A stretch of DNA of 64,000 nt from contig CP099841.1 of NCBI GenBank assembly GCA_030062745.1, positions 682,001 to 746,000 of the forward strand, in the 5' to 3' direction. The DNA is from Capitulum mitella (taxonomy: Eukaryota > Arthropoda > Thecostraca > Pollicipedomorpha > Pollicipedidae). Shown here piece by piece: positions 49,087 through 61,100 of the stretch (the stretch's first letter is position 1; each line of letters opens with the position of its first letter). The notes beneath the pieces are model-generated. The model saw only the letters and a program-made list of their open reading frames with translations. It was not told the origin of the DNA and ran no database searches. A program made the translations under genes and the position numbers.

Positions 49087-49659
49087 TGTCTGCTAGTGTC
49101 ATGAAAATGAGGCTTATGACTTTACACCACACATTCAATATAATGACCAAGCCAAGCCAACTCAATCTGATGTTTCTCCTTTCTACATTCTATGCTTGGA
49201 AGTAGGCCTGGCAGGTACCTTAGCTGTCTTCCTTACCTGTATCTATAACCAGTATGCACAGGCCATGTTGGATCATGTAATACAGAAGCATGAAAACTTG
49301 AGGATGGCTATAAAACTGTAATCCCGATAAGTTCCTATTTCCACATAATGCACAAACACGGATCTTTTCATCACAGCAATAACACAACGAGACGCACTGG
49401 CGTATCGTATATCGCAGTGGCGTATCGTATCATAATGTCATATTGTTGATAGTTCACAAGACCCTGAAGCGTGATACATTTTTCATGCCTCACATCTGCA
49501 TCAAAGAAGGGCATGAGAGCACATACGCGTACCTCCACGCCTGCAGTTACGTTCGGACGAGTTTCTTGAAAATATTGGCGTCAATTTTGAAAGCTTTTTC
49601 AATGTTTACGACGAATACAACGCACTAATGCTGCTTTCCCAGTGCTGATTGAGCATAGC

Positions 49660-49900
49660 CGTTATAGTCTGTCGGCCATCTTATGACGTAAATGCTTGGT
49701 GGAAAACACAAATGTAAATTTGTCTACCCTATTTTTTTATTTTGGTGTTGTCATCATATAATTTTAACCCCAGTGATATTAAATTATAGTTTCAAGAAAA
49801 TTCGCCGAGGCTATCGCCGCGAAATGTACCGTCGAATTGCGTCGTGCCGCTAGACGTGACGTCACTATCATGGCGTCTGAAATGTGCTCGATATTGTCCG
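49660..49900 (+). promoter_or_regulatory. Candidate promoter for gene A (possibly bidirectional)
   Basis: In otherwise AT-rich DNA this patch is CpG-containing and has GGCCATCTTATGACGTAAATG at 49673-49693 and TGACGTCACTATCATGGCGTC at 49857-49877. These combine CRE-type (TGACGTCA) and YY1/Pho-type (GCCATCTT, ATGGCGTC) words common at housekeeping promoters. A donor-like GAAG|GTATGG follows at about 50056. Function is inferred. Confidence 0.35.
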
Positions 49901-52164
49901 CGGCGGAGGCTCGGTCAAAATAACGAATAAAGTAACAAATTGCTTCATAGGATTAACGTTACGTTTAGAAAGACAAAAAGCCGTGGATGCAACTCTCCGT
50001 GCAACCTGGATAACTTATTGGGAACGCGTGGGGAATATTTCGAGTCTTGTGAAGGTATGGTGTGTTATGTATGTTCTTGCCTATCGCTCATCCAATGGGG
50101 GAGTCCTGGATTTCCAAGTTGAGGGCCAAGAGGTTAGAAATGCATCAGGAAGCGCTATAAGCATGACTTCCACGCCTTGATGTGGGAGTACAAGAATGTA
50201 AAGGGCCGTGGTATAATGTACCCCTTCTTTGCTTTTATGGCCATGCAATTTGAAGCCACATTGGCATATTTTGACCAAAATCCAGTAAGCTCATATCAAG
50301 CTACATGCATTGAGCAATAAATCTGAATTGTGATGCTTCCATTGCATGCTGTTTGGAAAAAGAGTATCATGGAATTGATTAGGAAATCACATTTGATTAC
50401 ATGGAATTGAAAATTAACTACAGTACCATTTGTGTTGTGCAGGTAATTTCATGTGTGCAAACTGTGCATTTTTGTGATTACACAGGTCTTGATTGGTATT
50501 GTGTACTGTGCATTATTTGTGCAGCCAGAATTCCCCATGAGATACTAGGAGAAAAACTGTTAAAATAACCAGGCATTTCTGGCTAGACATATCCCTTTGC
50601 ATCAGTATTTCTGCATCTCCATTGTTAGACAAATTGTCATATTGGTCCTCTGATTATGCTCCAGAATATACATCATGCCTTCTGCTTCTAGTGTATACTA
50701 GATGTTTTTAAGAGACTCAAGGCATACATTGTCTTGCTTTTTATACCCACAGGGATACCAGTAACTCACAGCATGTAGTTGCTTTGAACTTATCTGTTCA
50801 CAAGACCTGAGACCACCAATATAGTCTCTGGTCTTCTGCCTGGTTTTTCTTCATCAGTTTTCAAGTGTTTGTTCTAGTGATATACTAAATATTATTAAAG
50901 GCATTATATATATATATATATATATTTTTACGAGTCATAAATTCTGACATTTGGAAAGGTGAAGTCACATTAACACAAGAGTTCTACTATCTCATTTTGA
51001 GGTGAGAAGGACTCCCTGTTGGTTGCCATTGGAATCATGTAGACCAGACTGTTAGTTCCTGATATGCAAGAGCCACTTCCCCCCTGCCAAGCTGTCATGG
51101 GTAGTGGAATACCCCAGTTACATAAATTGGCATTGCATGGAATCATGTTTTTCTGATAGGCTGGCAGCTTTTTCCATTTTTGTCTGGAAAGGTTGTGTGT
51201 TGTCATATCAATCTACACAGCTGAACAGCTACTCCATCTTTCCAGTGACAGTGCATGACCATGCCATTCACCATTGAACTTGCATATGTTGCTTTTAACA
51301 TTTATGGTTTCAGGGTACATAATGGTTAAAATCAAGGTGGCTGGACAAAAAAGAATGTCATTTAAACTGTGAATAGATATTTAGCTCATAGTGCCAGCAG
51401 ATGTTTGATGTCTTGTATAGCAGCACCTGCCATCTTCCTTAAGGTAATGTTGATTTCTTCTTCATTACAACTATGTAGGCTGTTTAAACATGACAGTTTG
51501 TATCCCATATTTGTCATCATTCAGTCAAGGCATAGTATAACAATATTTTCACAGTTTGCACAACTCAATGAAGTCAACATTAGATGCATTTGATCATATA
51601 GATGCTAAAATCTTATTAGGTCAGACAGAAAATTAGACCATATGGATGCTAGGATCTGTTCAGCATTGATGGCAAATTAAAGAAAATGAGTTATTATATC
51701 TCAGCATCTAATCTGTGCCAACAACCAGCATAGTTTCCTTCACTGTTCACTATATGTCATCATGGTTCCTGGTTGGCAAAAATGAGAACATAGGCAGGCA
51801 TTAAGTGCAAGGTGATATTGGACTGACAGTGGTATTGTCTACATCCAAGCACTGGCATCCAATGTTAAGTATTATGATATGGCACCCAAACATAGTGTTT
51901 CCAATATTTGGCTGGCACGGTGCCATTGACAGGGTTCGGCAGCTTCTGTGGGAGTAATAGAACTTGATTGCTACATTGTGTTCCATATAGCCTCATCAAA
52001 TTGTGAGCAACCTCATGTCATTTTGATCACAGGACAAAAAGTAAGAGAGGATTTGCCATCTCTCTGCAGAGTATTGGGGTGTCTACAAACATAGTTTGAC
52101 ATAATAATATTTTTGTTTTGTTTTCCATCAGGTCAGTTGACATAAGCTTCAGTTGAGTCTCACC

Positions 52165-55100
52165 ATGAAGTTAGCTATAAAACAACCAAGTGAGAGCATG
52201 CCCAGCCTTATGATTGAAGAGGAAGAAGAGGAAGGTATGGCCTCTGCTGAGCTGCAGGACATGACAGAGGGAGAAGTGGAACTGGCAATGGAGGAAGATG
52301 GAGATGAAGGTGACCCTTATTTATGATCTTTCCTGCCTTCCCATTTACCAAACATTGTGGATACCATAAACCATGATATTTGACATAGGCACTGAACACT
52401 GAAAATGCCAACAATTTGATGACGTTTGTAATCTTGGATGTCATGAAACACTCATAGTAATGTCTAGTCATCATGTTGGGAATTTCCACCCATAACAGCA
52501 ACTTTCCAGGACATGCATTTTCATCAGGGCTAGTGGAAGACAAATTTGAACTATTTGGAAAGCCATTGGCCTCCCAGGCAAGACTGGACTTGGCTGTTCA
52601 ATTTTTTTCTGGCAATGTAAAAATTGTCTGTTTGTGGTGTTGAACTGTCCTGCTCCAGGTATGGCCTTTTGTAATATATTACCATTCCTTTTCCCTTGAC
52701 TTTGGTCATCTTGGAGAGCCTGCAGGTACATGAGTGGCATAGTGATGGCCATTCATTCCATTGGCGAACACATTCCGTTATCTGTTCGCCTTGTCATCTG
52801 TCCAGCAGTGTTACGATTGAGGCCGTTTCCAGACGTTCCGATGACGATCCCGGCGGACGTGTCGTGTATAGTGCCGGGCTGCGGCCGCCGCCACGGCCGC
52901 ATGTGCACGTTCCCGGTGGAGGGTGAGATGCGTGCCGCCTGGACCAGTGTGCTGGAGGCCGTGTTCCCTTCGCTGGACGTGAACGCGCCAGAGCCCAAGC
53001 TCAAGCTGCTCTGCGAGGTAGGCCATCTGATGCTTTGTTCCGCAGATGTGTATTTATTCGCGTCTGGTTTGTATAAAAGCTTAAGAGTCCGAAAACCCGG
53101 AAAAGTGCATCGTGAACGTAATTATCTGAACGTGATACTTATCGTCTCTTATCATAATATTTTGCCATGGGCGTTGAATTGTGAAATTGGATTAACCCTT
53201 CGTCCAGCGGAACGCCTGATGCAGAGACTGTGGAATCAGGATGGTCATGTATTGCCTGCCACTTGGTGCAATCACTGCCGCCTGTGACCCGATCCATTCG
53301 GCCGTCGCAGGACCACTTTGAGCAGACCGACTTCGACGACCGGGGCCTGATCCAGCCGTCGGCGGTGCCTACCCGCTTCCCGGGCGGCGTCAAAGTGATC
53401 TACAACAGCTCGGGCGGCGAGGAGCCGGAGCCGCCAGCCGAACAGCAGGAGCCGCCGGCCGCTGAGCCGCCACCGATCGCCTGCTGCGTGCCCGGCTGTA
53501 GCTCGGTCGGACCGGCAGACAGGTCCGTGGCTCCGCCAAAGTTTGGGAGGTGATCGACCTTTTTCGAAGTCTGAAAGGCACAAGACATAGAGTTAAGCTG
53601 TGAGCGTGTCATAGGTCGGGAAGCCGTTTGCATCTGGATCACCATCTTGATTTTGCTGCCCACCAGTGAAATATAATCCCTCAGCTCCAGCAGTGTAACG
53701 AGCTTGGGGGAAGCGCTGAAGTGTTTAAGCACTTCAAGAATAGTTTAAGCATGAAAGATGCGAAGTTCACGCATGTTGTCGATCATACTCGTGAACTCAT
53801 TTGTATGCAGTAGAATTTCAGCTAATAGCCAACATCGCAGGATACAAATGTGCATTTTGCTGTCATGTTCATAATGCATTATGTGTACCGTCCCAATGGT
53901 TGTGTCGTGAAGTCCTCAAGTTCGAAAGGCAGGCCAATGTTGACATTGCACAGTAACCCATGCTGGCTGTGCTCCAGCATGTTCCCGTTCCCAGAAGACA
54001 TCCACCGCGCCTGGACATCAATCATATCGGCAGCCACAAACAAGAATGTCTGGAAGAAGGGTGTGATTGACCCGGCCACGAAACGGCCCATCGATATCAG
54101 AGTGTGCAGGGTTCGTGTCCTGGACTTTGATGGTCTGAATAGGCAGCTGCTCTTGGGCACCCATAAGCTGTCATATTTGAACTGGGGTTTCATTCGATTG
54201 CAAACGTTTATTGCAAGCGTTCCAAAAGGAAATGGCTCGGTCAGCTGTCGTGCGCTGAAGTGCCGAGGTCGTCCTCTGTTGGCTGGAGTTGGCCCTGTGT
54301 GGTGTTGAGCGCGCCGCCTCTGCACGAGGGATCGGACCGGACCGTCGCGGTCTGACAGCCAGGCCCGCCTCTGCGCAGGAGCACTTTGTGCCGGAGAACT
54401 TTGACGAGTCGGGCAAGGCGCTCAAGCCGGGCGCCCACCCGAGCCTGTTCGACGGCGGCAAGAAGAAAGTGATCCTGCGGCCGTCGACCGCCGCTCAGTG
54501 TACGTCCGCACCGGTCGTGGAGTCCTGACGACCGATCGTTTTACTTTCACCGGCGACCGTTTCACCTTAACCGCCGATCGTCTAACAGTCACCACCGTCC
54601 ATTTTGCCCCATGACCGACCAGTTTACCATTTGACATTTTTTTCGTGACCTAACGTTTTTTCGTGATGTACGATTGTTTTACCTCTCTGACTGACTGTCC
54701 AGATTAACCGGTCCTCCATCCCAGCCGGACGCTGATGTGCCGTTTGGACGTATTGTTGTGTTTCGGGTCATGTTTCCTGGAGCACTTGACGTGCCGCGTC
54801 GCTCAAGCAGCGGCCTTGCCTGAACGGGCGTTTGCATGCCATGGAGTCACATCGTTTGATGGATCAGGCACGCAGTAATGTTCGCATTTTGATGCTAGAG
54901 ACGTTGGCCGCCGAACTGGGGCGTATTCGTGGTGAGTTATCACCCTTATTTAGACTGTGGACTGCGGGACATGTTAAATGTGTGGCTGCCGTTCGGTTCA
55001 TTGTCCGCCAGTGTTGATTTTCTCTCTTGTGATATTGGCACTTTTTACATATAATTTACAGCATCGAAGGCAAAACCCGCCGCCCCGGCCGCCCGCAAAA

Positions 55101-58100
55101 CGTACGGGACCAGGACGGGGAAGGTGGATCCAGGTACATGTGATGAGTTTGGTTCCCAGCTCCCTACCCTGTCGGTGGAGATTTTTGACCATGTCTGGCA
55201 TTTTCATAGTCGCAAACTTACATTTTCGCGCCTTGCTGCAGTGCTTCCTCATAAACGTAGGCTTTCCACGCATGGATGCCGCATAACCACGTGTCGACAT
55301 TCCCTTTGACCACAATACACAGTCGACCAACTCGTATCGACTTGTCCGTGGATGCTGCGGTCTGTCCGCGTGTGTGAGGTCCCCGTGTGACGAAACGCCT
55401 CTGCCCGCAGCGAAGAAGATGGGGCCGGTTTTCGTGAACGTGACGGATGAGGGTCTGCAGCTGGTGCACAAGAACGGCCAGACCGTGCAGCTGGACGACC
55501 TCACGCTGGCAGGTGAAGTCGTCTGGCCTCGGCGCGACCGCTGCCGTCCGGTGCCGGCTGACGCCACGTGTTGCAGTTGTTCCGCCGTGTGATGGCTGGT
55601 CTCTTGTATGTGGTATGTCTCATGGCTGGTCTCTGATATGTGGGATGTCTGATGGCTGGTCTCTGCCGTGTGAGATGTCTGATGGCTGGTCTCTGCCATG
55701 TGAGATGTCTGATGGCTGGTCTCTGATATGTGGGATGTCTGATGGCTGGTCTCTGCCGTGTGAGATGTCTGATGGCTGGTCTCTGCCGTGTGAGATGTCT
55801 GATGGCTGGTCTCTGCCATGTGAGGTGTCTGATGGCTGGTCTCTGATATGTGGGATGTCTGATGGCTGGTCTCTGCCGCGTGAGATGTCTGATGGCTGGT
55901 CTCTGCCGTGTGAGATGTCTGATGGCTGGTCTCTGCCGTGTTAGATGTCTGATGGCTGGTCTCTGCCGTGTGGGATGTCTGATGGCTGGTCTCTGATATG
56001 TGGGATGTCTGATGGCTGGTCTCTGCCGTGTGAGATGTCTGATGGCTGGTCGCTGCCGTGTGAGATGTCTGATGGCTGGTCGATGCTGTGCGAGATGTCT
56101 GATGGCTGGTCTGGTCTCTGTTGTGTGAAGTTTCAGACGGCTGGTTAGTGTCAGTTCGGCCCGCCGTTGTGTGGTGTGTCGGCTGAAGTGATTGTCGAGC
56201 TGTGGGAGCATGTAGGATGATTGCTGCCTTCTGCCGACGTTTTTACGGTCCCTGCTACTCCAGAACTGCGGAGGATTAGCGACTGTCTGAGGGACAAGCT
56301 GAAATCAGATGTTACGGAAGACGAGAGGAAGAACTTGAACCTCTGCGTTACACAGGTGAGTTTTGACATAAGCACGGTTTAAGTGGAATACAACCACAGA
56401 AATTTCCATGGTAGTGTTTACGACTTGACTTGGATTCCTACATACAGTGTAGGAATTACTGAGTACATCTTACTGAGTGCATCACATGCATTTAGAGAAC
56501 GTGTAGATGTGTCGTCACCAAAGTGCAGCTGACACGCCAATAACATGGGTAATGTGTGGGCATTAAATAGGCTCACTGCAGATGCGCCATAATAAAGCAC
56601 ACTTAGAACATATTAAGCCAGTGTGCCACTGGCTCTGAAAACCTTAATTTGCCAAGCGACGCAGGTGCGTTATTGCCCTTTACGTCAAACGTGTGATGTG
56701 CGTGCAGTTGAATCATACATGCTTGTGCGCTGCGTGACATTATGGAGAACAGTTTGAGATATTGAAAAGTAATTAGGATATTGTGGATTGGCGCGTAGGT
56801 GACACCTGTCCTGAAGAAAAGGGAGGAGGCGGAAGCAAACGCCCCAGAGACTTCTGCCGTTATGGTAAGAAACACTCCGCCCGTGTCCCTCACGGCTGTG
56901 TTGCGTGTGATCAGATGCGCTGGCTATCGTCTGCTGAAGATGTGTGGGATGAGTCAGGCCATGGGCTTGGAGATGGTAGCTACAAGCAGGGCGGGCCGTA
57001 TTCCGATGGACGCCTGCAGTAGTTGTGGTGTTACACTTGCTGTCGATTGGCGCATAGTGTTCTGCTGCGGCGCGACTTTAAACGATCCCGGACACGTTGT
57101 TAGGCAGTGGGGGATTGAGGAGGAGCGGCGTTATCCTTGTCACCAAAGCTAACAGCGTACTGAACCCTAGGATGTCAGTAACCATTGAAGATCACTGGGA
57201 CCAGCAAGCTGTTAACCTCAGTTGACTGTTGACCCCTAACTGGCCACAAACTAACCCACAGATTCGCTTATCGTTATGTCGAATAGAGCATTGAAACCGA
57301 TAGCGCACTAACCCTCATAGTTCGCTGACGCCATCTAGTGGACTGACTCGGGCTGGTGACCAACTGGGTGAGCCGTGTACGAAACGGTGACCACCGACCA
57401 GAGGCCGGTTGCGGTTTTGTGTGAAACTGACTGGCCGTCGTCCCCATCTGTTTCCCTGGACTTTGCCGGTCTGTGACCCGGCTGCTGATCCTCTCCGCAG
57501 GCGGACTTGCTGACGATGAACCCGGACATGAACGACCCGGACGTGAAGCGGCTGGTGGACGGCATCAGGCAGGTGGACACTCAGGTGAGCCGGGGGGAGG
57601 GGAGGTGGCCGCCAGCGCTCCGGGCAGGCTCGGACTGGCGACACTGGAGACGGCCGACAGACCAGGCGGCCCGGTTTGCCGCGTTAGCTGGCGACGTGAG
57701 CCGAACTGAGGGTGGTTAGGCTCAGTCTGTCGTGTTATGGATGGTCGTGCTCAATCGCATCACTTTGTACATTTGGTTCTTGCCAACTGTAGGTGTACTG
57801 TTCTCCCGTGGTGTTGTTTATTTCCTTTGCTTGTTTGTGTTTTGAGTTGTGTGCTTCTTGGGATTCTCGTGGCATGCTGTTTGTTTTTTTTTCGTGCGCT
57901 CATTCGCCGTGTCCGGACAGAAGTTTGTATCTCATTGCTTCGTACTGAAGACTTCGTACACAAATCTTCGTGCGCAGATCTTGCGTACCGCAAGTCCTCG
58001 TACGCAACTCTTCGGACGCGAATATGCGTATGCGCTAAACGTCGGTTGCATTTTATACGCATTTCTTCGCGTCCGCAAAATTCCATGTGCGCATTTCTTT

Positions 58101-61100
58101 GTATGCGCATTGCCTCATATCGCATTTCTTTGTATACGCAAATCGTCGTATCGCATTTCTTCATATACGCGAAACTTCGTCCCTCGTACTTTTGGGGGGA
58201 AGGGTACTCAAAATCTGCCGTCGTGTTAATGATCATACGAAAAGCTTGGTGTTGAATTTTTTGCATCGCGGCTTCAAACATGAGATGACTTCTGATGACG
58301 CAAGGACAGCTGACAGCCACAGGACTGAGTAGCCGAAAGGGTATTTGAATGACATCGCGATTGTATTACATATTGGTCGGAGTCATTATTGCATTCTGTC
58401 GTGATAATAGACCTTAGATGCCAAGAATTTATCCGCCGTCCTCTTGGCCAAAGGGGTGAGGACGGTCACTCTGGCCCCGCTGGCGCCCAGTTCGAGTTCC
58501 GGAAACAGTGAACCAGGACTCGAACTGTCTGGTATCTGATCAGCGGGGATAGACCCGGCACGGGAAGGCCGTGTCGCAACATTCGTGCGGCACGAAAAAG
58601 ATCCCTCTCTGGCTAAAAGGCCGGACGCAGAGTAATCCGTTGAACGGGAATTGCATTACTGGGTAGCGGGTTCAGAGAACAGGCAACAAGCTCTGCTTGG
58701 CATGAAGGTGCTCTAAGCCAAAAACCGTCCCTGCATACCGTTAGGGCGAAATTTGAAAAAAAGGAAAAAGGAGCTCATCTAAATCTTCCTGCAAAACGAC
58801 GCAGAAGAACTTATGTTTTTCAGCCGCAAAAACTCGTATGCGGAGATATTAGAATCGTATGGGGCGGGAGGGGGTGGCAGAGACGTTTCCCCCCATAGGA
58901 CTTGGATTAAATTTCGCCGGAAATTGGGGTATGGCCTCCCCCTCCCTGTTCCTACGCTCATGGTCAGTTGCATCACTGTTACGGAATCCAGGCTACGCAC
59001 ACAAAAAATCCCCTGCTGACCTGTGAAGCGCGCTCTTGGTGATCTGAAACGGAATCTCCGTGCAGGCATACAAATTTAAGGATTTGCTTCATTTTACACA
59101 TTTTTAGTCTACCAAAGCATGACACTATGGTAATGCTTGGAAAGAATGGCCTAAAAAGGATTTTGCTCATCACTCAGCATTCTGGGACATTCCAGCGCCC
59201 CTGTGCCTTACCAGTGTCTATCGATCGACGCACTTGCTCATTCGCAGTATACGCCTGACCAAGCCATTGAATATAATTTACATTGCTAAAAGGAAGGAAA
59301 ACATGCACGCGTCGTTGTGCGCAAAAGTAGAAATGCAACAGTCGCGAAGCGCATAAGTGCTGTAAAATGCGGTACCAATATTTGCGTATACGAAGAAATG
59401 CGATACGGAGATTTGCGTGTACGAAGAAATGCGATACGAGGATTTGCGCATTGGAAGAAATGCGATGCGAAGAAATGCGTATACGTAGGAGTGCGTATAC
59501 GAAGATTTGCGTGCACGAAGCTTTGCGATACGAAGGTTTGCATACGAAAAAATGCAGTACAAAGATATGTGATACGAAGGTTTGCGTACGAAGTTTTGCG
59601 TGCGCAGAAATGCGATACGAAGTTCTGTGATGGAACCCTAATTCGTATTCCATAAAGTCCGGTTAGTATCGCGAAAAGTGCCGGCGCCTACATGTTTCCT
59701 TTGGTTGTGCGCCTGGTGGCTGATGGGGTCGTCCGGTGCGTTTCAGAGGCGGGACTACGAGCGTTCCCTGTCGCGGTTTTTTGAGGACTCGGACAACTTC
59801 GCCAGGGAATCGGAGGCGCTGACGCTCAAGATCAATACACTTAAACGAAAAATCTCGGCCATGGAGACCACGTCTGTTGTTCGCGTTTTAGTGATACGAA
59901 AATTAGCTGTGGCGATATGCAGTGTGTGCGCATTGTGTAACGTATTACTGCACACTTGTTGCATCGCTACACTTGTAATGCTTGTGTATTATCTTCGGGG
60001 ACATCTACTAGTATTCAGGCTTCCTCTGTGAATCAGCATATTTGCTCGACGGGAATTCTGTAACGGTTTGACATATTTTGAATTACTTCTCTGTGAGTTT
60101 ATGCTAATTAATAAGTTTTTTTCCGCGGTAAATCTTGAAGACCGAATACCGAATTTACGGTAGATGCATCATATAGGTCAATCTAACGGCCGTTTGCTGA
60201 TTGCTGTTCTCGATTATGCCTGATGTTTGATCGGCCGATTATCGAACGTTCGGCCTCATGTTTGTTGTGCTTGGGCAGGTTTTTACGCTTCTTCAAGTAC
60301 AACGACCAGCGTCGGGCACTGATGGGCGCTGCGTCCGTCAAATGGGCGGTACCTTCACTGACGATGGCTCGTGACATCATTCAGAAGGTGGGCCGGACGC
60401 GGGCAGCCGCCGCTGAATATTTGTAGCCACACTTCTCGCGGGGATGAATGCAATGTTGCGTTGTCGCAGTGGGTGAAAGCAGATTATGTACGGGCATTGT
60501 CCTTCGTCTGGTGGGTGGTACGGAGTGAAACCTGGTTACCGGACGTGCCATCGTCCACCGTGATAAGCACTGGCAGCCTGGGATGCGGAGCTTGTCACTT
60601 GGACTAATGTGGCGCCTGAATGAGGCACATAACCTTCAGGCAAACAGGGGAAATTGAATGTTCGTATCGACGCCTGAGCTAGTATCAGAAACGTCATCTC
60701 GGCAGGATGGTAAGGTTTCGGGGAACAACTTCAAATTCCGTCATTTTTAAGCGGACGATTTCACCTTGCACGTGTCCAGTCCTACCCCGCCAAGCATTGT
60801 GACGGTGGCGGTAGGCGGCCGGGCCGTCCGAAGGCGCTGCCCGACACCGTGGCGCGGCGGTGACGAGGCCGCACCTTCCGCCGTCAGGTGGGGAAGACGG
60901 CGTACGGCCGCCTCCTGAAGATGGGCTTCCCGCTGCCGTCGGCCGACATCGTGGCCATCTCCATGGAGCGGGCCAGCGCCGCCAACGTCCAGTGGGGCCT
61001 GGTGGACGTGCAGGAGGACCGCTCCGGGGCCACGGAACAGGTGGTGGAGGCGAGTCGGGAGAGGGACATCGTCCAGTGGGACTGACACCGTGAAATGAAT

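Larger units (their letters stand above)
47008..52164. other. Region between divergent genes B and A
   Basis: Mostly AT-rich non-coding DNA. It holds MITE copy 2, a (TA)n run at about 50907-50928 and a small CpG-richer patch at 49370-50060 that may contain a promoter. The acceptor TTTTCCATCAG at 52121-52131 just upstream of the gene A start codon implies at least one 5' untranslated exon upstream. Confidence 0.5.

Noticed and set aside
53850..55944. Long open frames on both strands over 54998-56211, made of repeated SDGWSLPCE- or AIRHLTRQRP-like peptides
   Set aside because: They are translations of the 30-bp array, whose length is a multiple of three, so all frames stay open. They lie in an intron of gene A.
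57737..58332. Frames of 126-186 codons with repeated RRNAYE-, YEEMRYE- or SYRISSYT-like peptides
   Set aside because: Translations of the short units of the foldback arms, also seen in reverse at 59278-59653.
58440..58510. Functional tRNA gene
   Set aside because: Only box-like words are present; no complete cloverleaf or acceptor stem pairing could be seen, and an A-rich tail follows, so a SINE fits better.
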